64,000 nt of DNA from DATAEE01 sp036257535 (lineage in GTDB: Bacteria > Acidobacteriota > Vicinamibacteria > Vicinamibacterales > 2-12-FULL-66-21). How positions within the stretch are numbered: position 1 is the first letter of the stretch; every line of letters starts with the position of its first letter. The translations under genes were made by a program, and so were the position numbers. Below, in pieces: positions 27,103 to 35,835 of the stretch. Below the pieces are notes generated by a model. It was not told the DNA's origin. It did not search any database and saw only the letters and a program-made list of their open reading frames with translations. The stretch lies in contig DATAFJ010000239.1 in assembly GCA_036257535.1 (NCBI GenBank), positions 1 through 64,000 on the forward strand, read 5' to 3'.

Positions 27103-28023
27103 TCACAGGTCCACCACAATCAACCCGTCATCGCCGCGGATGACTGCCTTTCGCGTGAAGTGAGCGTCCGGTGCGATGACGACGTCGTCGGCGATCACGC
27201 ATTCGCTGAGGCGCGCGCCGGCGCTCACGGTCACCCGATCCCAGAGCACGGACCGGGTGACCGTAGCGTCCCCGTCAACGATGCAGTCCGGACCGTACAA
27301 TGGTCCTTCGCCGTTCGCCGCCGCTACCCGCAGGCAGGTACGAAGATAGTCGCTCGGCGTTCCCACGTCGTCGAAGGCGGCATCGCAAACGAACGCGGCG
27401 ACGGCATTCGGCCGTTCATTCATCAGCGTCGGATAGAGCGACAACACCGATTCGGACGGCCGGTCGTCCGGCACACCGGCGAAGACCTCCGCTTGAGTGA
27501 GCTGGACGCCGATGAAGTGAAAGCTCGGCTCAGCAGATCCGGGTCGTGTAAAGCCCCGAACGAAGCCGTCACGGACGATGACGCCGCCGTACTGCTGCGG
27601 CCTGGGATTCGGGATGAGCGCCATGGTCACGAGCGCACCAGCCGCCTCGTGGGCGTCCCGAACAGCGTCGAGAGAAACATCGGTCAACGTATCGCCATTG
27701 ATGATGAAGAAGCGATCCGCCTCGAGGAGCGTCAGCGCCTTTCGCGGGCCGCCGGCCGATCCCAGTAGCGGCTGCTCCCACGAGTACCGGACGCGGACGC
27801 CCGTTCCCGCGCCATCCCCGACCGCGCCCGCGATGGACGCGGGCCGGTGGTGCAGGTTCAGCACGGCGTCACGGATGCCGGAGCGCCCGAGCCACTGAAT
27901 GATTCGGAGCGCGAGTGGTACACCGGCTACTGGAACCGCCGCCTTCGCGCGGACGAGACTCAGAGGCCACAACCGCTTCGCAATTCCGGCTGTGAGAACC
28001 AGGGCCCGATCGACCTGGCTCAA
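27103..28023 (-). CDS. murU: nucleotidyltransferase, MurU / sugar-1-phosphate NTP transferase-like
   Basis: The 306-residue protein is a Rossmann-type NTP transferase with LVLTAGIAKRLWPLS (a variant of the GGxGTRLxPLT loop), RAKAAVPVAGVPL (the second signature, with Ala-Lys-Ala in place of Pro-Lys-Pro), FFIINGDTLTDVSL (metal Asp) and a C-terminal left-handed beta-helix section (YGPDCIVDGDATVTRSVLWD). The AmgK-like kinase follows downstream, so a role in making UDP-MurNAc for recycling is likely. TTG at 28023 is the probable start; it overlaps the CYTH gene stop and has GAGGA nearby. Mannose- or glucose-1-phosphate is an alternative substrate. Confidence 0.8.
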   Translation of the reverse strand: MSQVDRALVLTAGIAKRLWPLSLVRAKAAVPVAGVPLALRIIQWLGRSGIRDAVLNLHHRPASIAGAVGDGAGTGVRVRYSWEQPLLGSAGGPRKALTLLEADRFFIINGDTLTDVSLDAVRDAHEAAGALVTMALIPNPRPQQYGGVIVRDGFVRGFTRPGSAEPSFHFIGVQLTQAEVFAGVPDDRPSESVLSLYPTLMNERPNAVAAFVCDAAFDDVGTPSDYLRTCLRVAAANGEGPLYGPDCIVDGDATVTRSVLWDRVTVSAGARLSECVIADDVVIAPDAHFTRKAVIRGDDGLIVVDL

Positions 28024-28574
28024 ACGTCCTCGAAGAGCATGTCGCGTCCGGTCAGGCCAAACTGCACCCGATGCTGAAGGAAGAGGCCGCGATAGGAATC
28101 CACGAGGTAGTCGGACGGCCCACGCCCGAGCGCCTGCGCCATCGCCGCGATGCCGCGCTCGCTTCCCTCGATCTCGACGTAGGTTCCAACGGGCGTTTCG
28201 TCAATGGCGACGATCACATCCTCGTGTGAGTACTCCTCACGGTATTTCTGATACCGGAACCAGACGTGGAATCCTGCCTCCTCCAGCACGCGGAGCAACA
28301 CTTCGCCGTCGCCGACGAACGTTTCCAGCTCTTCGCGCACCTTCATCGTCGACGTTTCAGGCGGCCCCTTGAAGGTCAGGCGACTCTTGCCGTTCTCGAG
28401 CCGCACGCGGAGCACGCATCGCCGCCGCCGCAGCGCCTCGTCCTCGGTGTCGAGGAGGTGGTCGTCCTGCAGGCGCCGGCCGCGGAGAGGTGTGCTGCCG
28501 GCGGCCTCGATCGCCGCGCGCGCCTCGCCGGGAGAGCCGAAGCGGAGCTTGATCTCGCGCTCGATGCCCGTCAT
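28020..28574 (-). CDS. CYTH-domain protein (class IV adenylate cyclase / triphosphatase-like)
   Basis: CYTH enzymes form a beta-tunnel that binds triphosphates through a metal. The ExExK signature appears as GIEREIKLRF right at the proposed start (ATG 28574). Arg/Lys residues in RRRRCVLRVRLENGKSRLT, TMKVREELE and VWFRYQKYREEY line the tunnel, and VAIDETPVGTYVEIEGSE matches the C-terminal acidic strand. Length is 184 residues. An upstream in-frame extension to 28673 lacks similarity. The spaced pattern with DSYRGLF is closest to the CyaB-type class, but thiamine or inorganic triphosphatase activity is equally possible. Confidence 0.87.
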   Translation of the reverse strand: MTGIEREIKLRFGSPGEARAAIEAAGSTPLRGRRLQDDHLLDTEDEALRRRRCVLRVRLENGKSRLTFKGPPETSTMKVREELETFVGDGEVLLRVLEEAGFHVWFRYQKYREEYSHEDVIVAIDETPVGTYVEIEGSERGIAAMAQALGRGPSDYLVDSYRGLFLQHRVQFGLTGRDMLFEDV

Positions 28575-28683
28575 CGTTCCGGGAGCAGCAATGCCCCGGT
28601 TGCCCGTCAGCATGGGAGCCTCCGTGGCGAGCGAAGCGCGCATTATACGGCAGGCCCGACCGGGCGCCTTCAAAAGATCGACA

Positions 28684-29781
28684 TCACGTGACGCGGACCC
28701 GATAGCAGAGTCCCTTGAGGCTGGGGCGTCCGATCGCCTTGCCGAAGATCATGACCTTGTGGGTGCTGCCGAGTCCGCCCGGAAGCAACAGTGTCTTCGC
28801 CTGACCGGTCCGACTGAACTGCTGGTCGAGCCGATCGGCGATGCCGAGGCCCAGAAGAAAATAGGTCTGGTCCGTGATCCCCAGGGTGGTCAAGCCGGCG
28901 CGCTCGGCGGCCAGGCGTACGGATGTCAGGTCGACGTGCGACGTGATGTCGCGTTCGCCGGGGTCCAGCAGCCAGGCGCCCGCGCGATCTTCGGCGCGGT
29001 GCGCAGCGAAGGTTGTCAGGGTGCCGGTCGCGTGACTTCCCGAATACAGCGCATCCGCTTCGTGGCCGTAGTCGATCAGGATCAGGAACCCCCTCTGGAA
29101 GGCCCGCGAGGCGGTGGCGATCCATCGATCCGCGGCCAGGTTGATCTCCGCCCGGCCGCCCGGGTGCAGCTGCACTCCCACACGATCGAGATACGCATGC
29201 AGCTCGGGCGTGGAGGGCGGATGCTCGGTCTCGGTGAGAACGCCATCCTTCTCGGCCACGAAGATTTCGCGCAGCCCGTCACGCCGCATGACGACGACGT
29301 GGACGGGAAGGGCATCGAAGAGCTCGTTCGCATAGATGATGCCCGTGATGCCTCGCGGCAGGTCGTCATCGCTCGCGGTCAGCCTCGCGGCGTGAGGCCC
29401 AAGTACGTCGCGTTGCTCCGCGCGGGCGCAACCGCTTCGCTCGGACAAGTGCAGCTGCGTCCGTGAATAGAGGTCCGGACGTTCCCGCGACAGCGCATCG
29501 AGGACGTCACGCGCGAGCCTCGCGTTGCCGGCGCCAGCCTCGACGAGCGTGGAAGGGACTTCGAGCAGATCGAGACACTCGGCGATCTGGACGGCGAGGA
29601 TCTCGCCGAACAGAGGACCGACGTCTACGCTGGTGAAGAAGTCTCCACCGCGGCCGGACCTGCGGCCGGCGCGCGCGTAGTAGCCGAGTTCGGGATGATA
29701 AAGGGCGAGCTCGATGAAACGGGCGGCCGTGATCGGGCCGCCCGCCTGAATCTCAGTGCGTACGACGTCGAGCAGAGACAC
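28684..29781 (-). CDS. class I SAM-dependent methyltransferase, MidA/NDUFAF7 family
   Basis: The 365-residue protein starts at GTG 29781 and carries the COG1565 pattern: GPITAARFIELALYHPELGY, YYARAG, GDFFTSVDVGPLFGEILAVQ, LVEAGAGNARLARDVL (SAM-binding motif I), YANELFDALPVHVV and FLILIDYGHEADALYS. The human member NDUFAF7 dimethylates an Arg of complex I; bacterial substrates are mostly unproven. It lies downstream of the HtrA gene, with a long inverted repeat between them. Confidence 0.9.
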   Translation of the reverse strand: MSLLDVVRTEIQAGGPITAARFIELALYHPELGYYARAGRRSGRGGDFFTSVDVGPLFGEILAVQIAECLDLLEVPSTLVEAGAGNARLARDVLDALSRERPDLYSRTQLHLSERSGCARAEQRDVLGPHAARLTASDDDLPRGITGIIYANELFDALPVHVVVMRRDGLREIFVAEKDGVLTETEHPPSTPELHAYLDRVGVQLHPGGRAEINLAADRWIATASRAFQRGFLILIDYGHEADALYSGSHATGTLTTFAAHRAEDRAGAWLLDPGERDITSHVDLTSVRLAAERAGLTTLGITDQTYFLLGLGIADRLDQQFSRTGQAKTLLLPGGLGSTHKVMIFGKAIGRPSLKGLCYRVRVT

Positions 29782-29790
29782 TGTGCATTT

Positions 29791-29860
29791 GGTGATCTTG
29801 TGGTTTGGTGATCTGGTGATTTAGATCCAAATCGCCAAATCACCAGACCACGAAATCACC
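29791..29860. repeat. 70-bp near-perfect inverted repeat built of GGTGAT(C/T)TGG units
   Basis: Left arm 29791-29825 and right arm 29826-29860 are complementary over about 33 positions, with a few transition mismatches and almost no loop. Each arm contains repeated GGTGAT(C/T)TGG words. It fills the gap between the HtrA gene and the MidA-like gene. Local GC content is well below the surroundings. It could end the HtrA transcript or be a REP/MITE-like unit. Confidence 0.8.
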
Positions 29861-29868
29861 AGATCTCG

Positions 29869-31425
29869 TCAAGGCTTCGTCAACGTCAGGAAGATCTCCT
29901 GATCCGTCCCGGTCCCTCGCCCGCGGCGCCAGACCAGCAGGAACGCGGTTTCGCCGGAGCGAACGGCCTGCAGCTCCCGGCGCACGTCGGCGGCGTTCGC
30001 CACCGGCTTGTTGTTGACCTGCGTGATGACGTCGCCCGGCAGTACGCCGCCCGCCTCCGCGCCGCTCCCGCGCTCGACCGTCGTCACGATCGCGCCGGAG
30101 ATGCCGGCTGGCAGCTGCAGTCTGCGCGAAGCTTCGGCGCTGATCGGCGCGAGCTCCATGCCGAAGCCGGTCTCGATGCTTTCTTCGGCTTCCGGCTCCT
30201 CGCCGGCCTGCAGGCCCTGCTCTTCGACCAGATCGAGCTCTTCGACGGTCACGTTGAGCGACAGGGGCTTGCCCTGGCGATACACCTTCAACGGCACCGT
30301 CGTGCCCGGCTTGGTGCGCACCACCATGTTGACGAGGTCGTCGCTGTCCTTCACCGCCTTGCCGTTGTATTCGCCGACGACGTCGCCAGGCTTCAGGCCG
30401 CCGCGATCGGCGGCGGCGCCCTTCGTGACGCTGGTGATGACGGCGCCCGCACGGTTCGGCAGCGCGAAGGCCTTCGCTTCGCTTTCCGTGAGCGGGCGGC
30501 GGCTGACCTGCACGCCGATGCGGCCGCGCGTGATCTTGCCGGTACGCAGTTGCGGCAGCAGCTCGCGGACGAGATTGATCGGCGTCGCGAAGCCGATCCC
30601 GATGTTCGCCGATCGCTGGTCGGTGAAGATCGCCGTGTTGATCCCGACGACCTCGCCGCGCACGTTGAGCATCGGACCGCCGGAGTTGCCCGGGTTGATG
30701 GCGGCATCGGTCTGAATCATCGGCTGCTCGCGGCCGCCCACGCCGCTGCCAATCAGCTGACGTCCGAGCGCGCTGACGACGCCGACAGTGACCGTATGCG
30801 ACAGGCCGAACGGGTTTCCGATCGCCATGACCCAGTCGCCCGGCTGGAGCTGATCCGAATCGCCGAACTTCGCGACCTCCTTCAGCCCCTCTTTCGGCAT
30901 CTCGGTCAGTTGTATGAGCGCGCTGTCCGTGATCGGATCGCGGCCCACGACCTTTGCCGGGTAGCTGTCGACCCTGGAGCCGTACAGCGCGACGCGGATC
31001 GTGTCCGCCCCTTCGACGACGTGGTTGTTCGTCAGGATGTAGCCATCCTTGTCGACGATGAAGCCCGTGCCGGCGCCCTGCGTGTACTGCTCCGGCTGGC
31101 GCCGCCGGCTGTTCGGAGGCTGCTGGCCTCCGAAGAAGCGCTCGATGAAGTCGTCACCGCCGAAGAACTCCGTCAGCTCGCGGGTCCGGCGGCGCGCCTC
31201 GGTCTGGATGTTCACGACGACCGGGCTCTGCGACTTCGCGATGTTGCGGAACGTCGCCGCATCGATCGGCCCACCGAGCGGGGCGCTGTTGGCCGGCGGG
31301 AGCGTGACGGTCTGCGCGGACGACGAGGGCGACAGATCGAGTCGCGAGGCGATGACCATCCCCACGGCAATCGACGCGATCACGATCAGTACTGTGTAGA
31401 AAAGTGTGGTTTTCTTCGTTGACAT
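29869..31425 (-). CDS. degP: periplasmic serine protease, HtrA/Do family (DegP-like)
   Basis: HtrA/Do proteases degrade or refold misfolded envelope proteins. The start at ATG 31425 opens into an N-terminal membrane helix or signal anchor (LFYTVLIVIASIAVGMVIAS). The protease domain has the triad His135 (LTNNHVVEG), Asp167 (DPITDSALIQL) and Ser248 (INPGNSGGPML). Two PDZ domains follow (about 290-390 and 425-510). The 518-residue length is typical. It is probably followed by the inverted repeat at 29791. Confidence 0.95.
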   Translation of the reverse strand: MSTKKTTLFYTVLIVIASIAVGMVIASRLDLSPSSSAQTVTLPPANSAPLGGPIDAATFRNIAKSQSPVVVNIQTEARRRTRELTEFFGGDDFIERFFGGQQPPNSRRRQPEQYTQGAGTGFIVDKDGYILTNNHVVEGADTIRVALYGSRVDSYPAKVVGRDPITDSALIQLTEMPKEGLKEVAKFGDSDQLQPGDWVMAIGNPFGLSHTVTVGVVSALGRQLIGSGVGGREQPMIQTDAAINPGNSGGPMLNVRGEVVGINTAIFTDQRSANIGIGFATPINLVRELLPQLRTGKITRGRIGVQVSRRPLTESEAKAFALPNRAGAVITSVTKGAAADRGGLKPGDVVGEYNGKAVKDSDDLVNMVVRTKPGTTVPLKVYRQGKPLSLNVTVEELDLVEEQGLQAGEEPEAEESIETGFGMELAPISAEASRRLQLPAGISGAIVTTVERGSGAEAGGVLPGDVITQVNNKPVANAADVRRELQAVRSGETAFLLVWRRGRGTGTDQEIFLTLTKP

Positions 31426-31471
31426 GGCCGTTTCTGTCCTTCGCAATCCCTGTTCGCTGATGGTCGATCCT

Positions 31472-32662
31472 CTATAAGACGACGATCTCCGACTGCGCCG
31501 GTCCGGTGACCGCCGCCTCGCCGTCGCCAAAGTACATGTTGACTTCCGTTCGAACGCCGAATCGATCGAAGTACACGCCGGGCTCGATCGTGAAGCCCGT
31601 GCCGGGCAGCAACCGGCGGTCGTCGTGCGTTTCGTAGTCGTCCATGTGGACGCCGTTGCCATGCACGGTTTCGCCGAGGCTGTGTCCCGTTCGATGGATG
31701 AACGCGGCGCCGTATCCGGCGCGTTCGATCACGTCGCGCGCCGCGCGATCGACTTCCCAGCCGCGGAGATCGCGCCGCTCGCGCGCGGCGCCCTGGATGA
31801 GCCGGATGGCCGCGTCGCGCCCGTCGCGAACCGCCGCGAACGCGGCACTGAACTCCTCAGGGACGGCGGCGCCGGTGAATCCCATCCAGGTGATGTCCGC
31901 AAAGACTGCGCCAGCATCCGGCAGCTTGCCCCAGAGGTCAAGCAAGACCAGCTCGTTCGCCCGGATGGGCCGGTGCTCCTGAGCCGTTGGAAGATAGTGC
32001 GGATTGCCGGCGTTCTCCATGGCCGCCACGACGGGCGGATGGTCGGTCACCAGCCCCTCTTCGTCGAACCAGCGCATCATTCTCTGCTGGACGTCATACT
32101 CATCCGTCCCGCCACCGTTGCCGACCGCCGAACGAATCGCCTCGAACGCCCGATCCTTGATGCGGTAGAGCCGCTCGGAGGCCGCGCGATGCGACGCCAA
32201 CGCGCCTGACGACCACGCGGCCTCGAAACGCTGCACGAGGTCCCCGGATGACACGACTTCGATTCCCAGAGACGTGACGGCTTCGAAGGTGCCCGCGTCC
32301 ACGCGCGATACGTAAGGGATCGCGCAGTCCGGCGAGTACTCCATGGCGATACGACGGCAGCCGTCGAGCAGTTTCCGCAGGCCCGCCGACAATTCCCGGC
32401 GGCCCGCGTACGACTCCTTTGCGCCCGGAAGCCCGTCGAGATTATGACGCTCGATCGCGTGGACAAGTCCGCGCGGCGCGCCAATGGCGGGAATCAGGTA
32501 GTACCAGCGGCGGGTCGTCATCTTCCCGGACGCCCCGGCAAGCCCCGCCAGCGCAGCCGCGATCGGATTGGAACCGTGAAAGTCGTACAGCAGCCAGCCG
32601 TCGAGCCGATCAGCGGCGAGCGCCTGTTGAACGGCGCCCACCATGGAATCGTCGAACGACAT
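31472..32662 (-). CDS. M24 family metallopeptidase (Xaa-Pro aminopeptidase-like)
   Basis: The 396-residue protein has the pita-bread metallopeptidase core: LLDLWGKLPDAGAVFADITW (two metal Asp), HRTGHSLGETVHGNGVHMDD (metal His), GTGFTIEPGVYF (metal Glu) and VRTEVNMYFGDGEA (last Glu). The N-terminal half is the creatinase-like domain (DGWLLYDFHGSNPIA). It probably cleaves Xaa-Pro bonds in peptides, with no signal peptide, so it is cytoplasmic. It diverges from the VWFA gene. Confidence 0.92.
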   Translation of the reverse strand: MSFDDSMVGAVQQALAADRLDGWLLYDFHGSNPIAAALAGLAGASGKMTTRRWYYLIPAIGAPRGLVHAIERHNLDGLPGAKESYAGRRELSAGLRKLLDGCRRIAMEYSPDCAIPYVSRVDAGTFEAVTSLGIEVVSSGDLVQRFEAAWSSGALASHRAASERLYRIKDRAFEAIRSAVGNGGGTDEYDVQQRMMRWFDEEGLVTDHPPVVAAMENAGNPHYLPTAQEHRPIRANELVLLDLWGKLPDAGAVFADITWMGFTGAAVPEEFSAAFAAVRDGRDAAIRLIQGAARERRDLRGWEVDRAARDVIERAGYGAAFIHRTGHSLGETVHGNGVHMDDYETHDDRRLLPGTGFTIEPGVYFDRFGVRTEVNMYFGDGEAAVTGPAQSEIVVL

Positions 32663-32782
32663 CCTACGAGTATAGTTTGGACGCGGTTGAGGCGAGGAAA
32701 GTTTGGCGGCGCAAGGGTTTACGTTCGGGTTATAAAGAAGGAGCCAGGTCTGCCAGTTGAACGAACCGGCTTGAATCGATCT

Positions 32783-34876
32783 ATGCGTATGCGCCCCGTC
32801 GTTTTGCTTCTCCTCCTCACGAGCGTTGGAGTCGCCGGCCAGACGGCGCCGCCGGCGCCACAGACGCCACCGCCGTCACAGACGCCGCCGGCAGCACCGC
32901 AGCCGCCGGTCACTTTCAAGGTCGAGATCAATTACGTCGAGATCGATGCCCTGGTGACCGACGCGCAGGGCAACATGGTCCGCGACCTGCGGAAGGAAGA
33001 CTTCCAGGTCCTCGAAGATGGCAAGCCGCAGAACCTCACGGTGTTCGCGCTGGTCGACCTTCCGGTCGAGCGCGCGGAGGCGCCGCTCTACAGCGGGACG
33101 CCGATCGAGCCCGACGTGCAATCGAACGAGCGCGAGTTCAACGGACGCGTCTACATGATCGTGCTCGACGACATGCACACGGCGGCGTTGAGGAGCAATC
33201 TGGTCAAGCGCGCCGCCAGGCAGTTCATCGATCGTTATCTCGGCGCCAACGACCTGGCGGCCATCATCCACACGAGCGGCCGCGGTAACGCTTCGCAGGA
33301 CTTCACGAACAGCCGCCGGCTCCTCCAGGCCTCGATCGACAAGTTCATGGGCCGGAAGCTGCGGTCCGCGACGTTCGATAAGCTCGACGAGTACAACCGC
33401 CGCCGCGGAACGCCGATGGCGGGTGATCGCCTGGACGATCCGGCGGACGCCGAGCGCGGCTACCAGGCGCGCGCGATGCTCGACACGCTGCAGTCCGCCT
33501 CGGAATTCCTGGCGGGGATCCGCGGGCGGCGCAAGGCGATGCTCTTCATCAGCGAAGGTGTCGACTACAACATTTACGACGTGTTCAACAATCAGTCTGC
33601 GTCGACCATCCTCGACGAGACGCGCGACGCGATCGGGGCGGCGACGCGCGCGAACGTATCGATTTATTCAATCGACCCGCGCGGCCTGGCGACGATCGGC
33701 GACGAGGCCATCGAGTTGACGGCACCCCCCGAGGATCCGTCGCTCCGGCTCGACACGCAGGGCCTTCAGGACGAACTCCGCTTGTCGCAGGACAGCCTGC
33801 GAGTGCTTGCCGACGAGACGGGTGGGTTCGCCGCCGTGAACTCGAACGACTTCGCGAAGGCGTTCGATCGCGTGGTCAGGGAAAACAGCACGTACTACGT
33901 TCTGGGTTATTACCCGACGAACGACAGGCGCGACGGCAGGTTCCGCAAGATCAGCGTTCGCGTGAACCGGCCCGGTCTCGAAGTACGCGCGCGCCGCGGA
34001 TACGCGGCACCCAAGGGCCGACCAGCCGCGACGCCGCCGCCGAAGGAGGGGTCGGCAGAGCTCCGCGATGCGTTGAACAGCCCGATTCCCTTCTCAGATC
34101 TCTCGCTTCGCGCGTTCGCCGCGGCCTTCAAGGGAACCGCGCCCAACGCGTCCGTCCTTCTGACCGTCGAGCTCGATGGTCGCGAACTGAAGTTCGTCGA
34201 GGGCGAAGGCTTGTTCCGCGACTCGCTGGAGCTGACAGCGACGGCGATCGATCAGAGCGGCAAGGTCCGCGACGCCAAGCCGCACACGCTCAAGCTCGAT
34301 CTGCGGCCGCAGACCCACGCGGCGGTCGTGCAGAACGGGTTCCGTGTCTCGACCCGGCTGCAGGTGCCGCCGGGCCGCTACCAGATTCGCATCGGCGGCC
34401 GCGAGGCGAACGGTGGCCGCGTCGGCACCGTTCTCTACAACCTCGAGGTGCCCGACTACTGGAAAGCGCCGTTCGCGATGAGCGGCCTCGTCGTGACCGC
34501 CGCGTCCGCTGCGCGGACGCCCACGGCGAACCCGGATCCGGAGCTCAAGGATGTCCTGCCGGGTCCGCCTGTTGCGATCCGCGAGTTTCCGACCGGCGAT
34601 CGCCTGGTCCTCTACACCGAGGTCTACGACGGCGAGACGGCGAAGCCCCACGGCGTGGACATCACGACGACGCTCACGTCCAACGAAGGGCGGGTCGTGT
34701 TCACGACGAGCGAGGAGCGCAAGTCGAGCGAGCTCAGCGGTGCGCGCGGCGGATATGGCTACAAGACGGAAGTGCCGCTCACCAGCGTGCCGCCTGGACT
34801 CTACGTGCTCGAGGTCTCGGCGCGTTCCCGGCTGGGGCCCGTTGCCGCGCGCCAGGTCATGCTCCAGGTGCGGTAA
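32783..34876 (+). CDS. VWFA-related domain protein, acidobacterial type, exported
   Basis: Start at ATG 32783 (or 32789) gives a signal peptide (MRMRPVVLLLLLTSVGVAGQ), a Pro/Thr/Gln-rich linker, then the von Willebrand factor A-like domain of the acidobacterial TIGR03436 type (EINYVEIDALVTDAQGNMV, DLRKEDFQVLEDGKPQNL, YMIVLDDMHTAALRS, KAMLFISEGVDY, YSIDPRG). The C-terminal half (about 430-697) is beta-rich and ends with VAARQVMLQVR. The family is a hallmark of Acidobacteriota, with no known function beyond probable protein binding in the periplasm. Its stop overlaps the next start codon (TAATG). Confidence 0.93.
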   Translation: MRMRPVVLLLLLTSVGVAGQTAPPAPQTPPPSQTPPAAPQPPVTFKVEINYVEIDALVTDAQGNMVRDLRKEDFQVLEDGKPQNLTVFALVDLPVERAEAPLYSGTPIEPDVQSNEREFNGRVYMIVLDDMHTAALRSNLVKRAARQFIDRYLGANDLAAIIHTSGRGNASQDFTNSRRLLQASIDKFMGRKLRSATFDKLDEYNRRRGTPMAGDRLDDPADAERGYQARAMLDTLQSASEFLAGIRGRRKAMLFISEGVDYNIYDVFNNQSASTILDETRDAIGAATRANVSIYSIDPRGLATIGDEAIELTAPPEDPSLRLDTQGLQDELRLSQDSLRVLADETGGFAAVNSNDFAKAFDRVVRENSTYYVLGYYPTNDRRDGRFRKISVRVNRPGLEVRARRGYAAPKGRPAATPPPKEGSAELRDALNSPIPFSDLSLRAFAAAFKGTAPNASVLLTVELDGRELKFVEGEGLFRDSLELTATAIDQSGKVRDAKPHTLKLDLRPQTHAAVVQNGFRVSTRLQVPPGRYQIRIGGREANGGRVGTVLYNLEVPDYWKAPFAMSGLVVTAASAARTPTANPDPELKDVLPGPPVAIREFPTGDRLVLYTEVYDGETAKPHGVDITTTLTSNEGRVVFTTSEERKSSELSGARGGYGYKTEVPLTSVPPGLYVLEVSARSRLGPVAARQVMLQVR

Positions 34877-35256
34877 TGAGCGATCAGGGCCACCCCGGGC
34901 CGAGTCGAGGGGCGAGCGGCCTCTCCCCGCGAACGCTCGCGGCGCTCGCCTACGCGGCATGGTGGGTGACGGGGCTCGCCGTCCTCCGCGTGGAACGGGC
35001 CGACCCGTTCGTCCGCTTCCACGCCTGGCAATCCGTGATCGGATTAGGCGCAATCTGGGCGCTCGGCGTCGCGTGTTATTTCGCGGCCTTCCTGGTCCTC
35101 TCGATCTCTGCGGCAGGCTTTACGGCGATGCTCTGGACGGCGATGGCGGCCTGGACCGTCGGACTCGTCGCCTGGGGCGTCTGCTTGTACAAAGCCTGGA
35201 TCGGCGAGAGGTGGAAACTGCCGGTGGCAGGGGATATCGCGGAACGCAGGGCCTGA
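34876..35256 (+). CDS. small multi-pass membrane protein, DUF4870/Tic20-like
   Basis: The 126-residue protein has three to four hydrophobic helices (AALAYAAWWVTGLAVL, FHAWQSVIGLGAIWALGVACY, FLVLSISAAGFTAMLWTAMA, VGLVAWGVCLYKAW) and the RFHAWQS motif typical of DUF4870-like proteins. No function is established. It overlaps the VWFA stop by one base (TAATG), so it should be translated by re-initiation. Confidence 0.8.
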   Translation: MSDQGHPGPSRGASGLSPRTLAALAYAAWWVTGLAVLRVERADPFVRFHAWQSVIGLGAIWALGVACYFAAFLVLSISAAGFTAMLWTAMAAWTVGLVAWGVCLYKAWIGERWKLPVAGDIAERRA

Positions 35257-35269
35257 GGCTCTGGGGCCC

Positions 35270-35299
35270 GGGGCCTAGGGTTCTGAGCCCCCAGGCCCC
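35270..35299. terminator. GC-rich hairpin between convergent genes
   Basis: GGGGCCTAGGG and CCCCCAGGCCCC pair with one mismatch around TTCTGAG. It lies in the 62-base gap between the DUF4870-like gene (plus) and the 148-residue gene (minus), so it can work on either transcript. No strong T-run is present. CCCCAAG and CCCTAAG repeats continue to 35319. Confidence 0.6.
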
Positions 35300-35318
35300 A
35301 AGCCCCAAGCCCTAAGCC

Positions 35319-35765
35319 CTAGAACTTCGTCATCGTCTTCGTCTTGCACTGACCGTTCGCGTGCGTGAACTTGTAGGTGTTCTGGTAGAACTTCGGGTCC
35401 CGCGGTACGCGGAGCTCCAGCTCGATCACGTCGCCCGGGTTGAACGGCTTCTTCCAGCGCTGGGTGTCGCCCGGCAGCATGTTACCCGCCTTGTCGTACC
35501 AGTACTCGTCGACGCGGAGAAGCGCGATCGATCCGCTCGACAGGTTCTTGACCTTGATCTTGGTCACGACGTCTTTGCCGACGACCTTGGTATCTGGCTT
35601 GAGGATGCCGATCTCGGCGACGCCTTTCACGGGTGGGATCCATTTGGTTTTCGCGGGCGGTGAGGCCGCGGCCGGCGCCGGTGTTCCTTGCGCGATGGCC
35701 ATTGCCGGAAGTACAAGAGCGAGCCCGCCGAGTACGAGAGCACGACGGAAATGGATACGGGCCAT
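35319..35765 (-). CDS. exported hypothetical protein, FxLYD-like
   Basis: Start at ATG 35765 gives a signal peptide (MARIHFRRALVLGGLALVLP, cleavage near AIAQ). The mature part is an immunoglobulin-like beta domain (VKGVAEIGILKPDTKVVGKD, KIKVKNLSSGSIALLRVDEY, WYDKAGNMLPGDTQRWKKPF, VPRDPKFYQNTYKFTHANGQ). The pattern of a conserved strand about 'unmodified versus modified' linker resembles small FxLYD-type secreted domains, but I cannot name the family. In-frame extension to 36014 would run into the zinc-ribbon gene and was rejected. Confidence 0.75.
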   Translation of the reverse strand: MARIHFRRALVLGGLALVLPAMAIAQGTPAPAAASPPAKTKWIPPVKGVAEIGILKPDTKVVGKDVVTKIKVKNLSSGSIALLRVDEYWYDKAGNMLPGDTQRWKKPFNPGDVIELELRVPRDPKFYQNTYKFTHANGQCKTKTMTKF

Positions 35766-35835
35766 TAGCGTCTTCTCCTGCCTGCCGCGCGCGGGAGTCG
35801 GACGACTCCGTGCAGGCGCGCGGATTATAGATCCG

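Noticed and set aside
32690..32782. TTATAAAG as a -10 box for the VWFA gene
   Set aside because: No -35 element at a usable distance; left unannotated.
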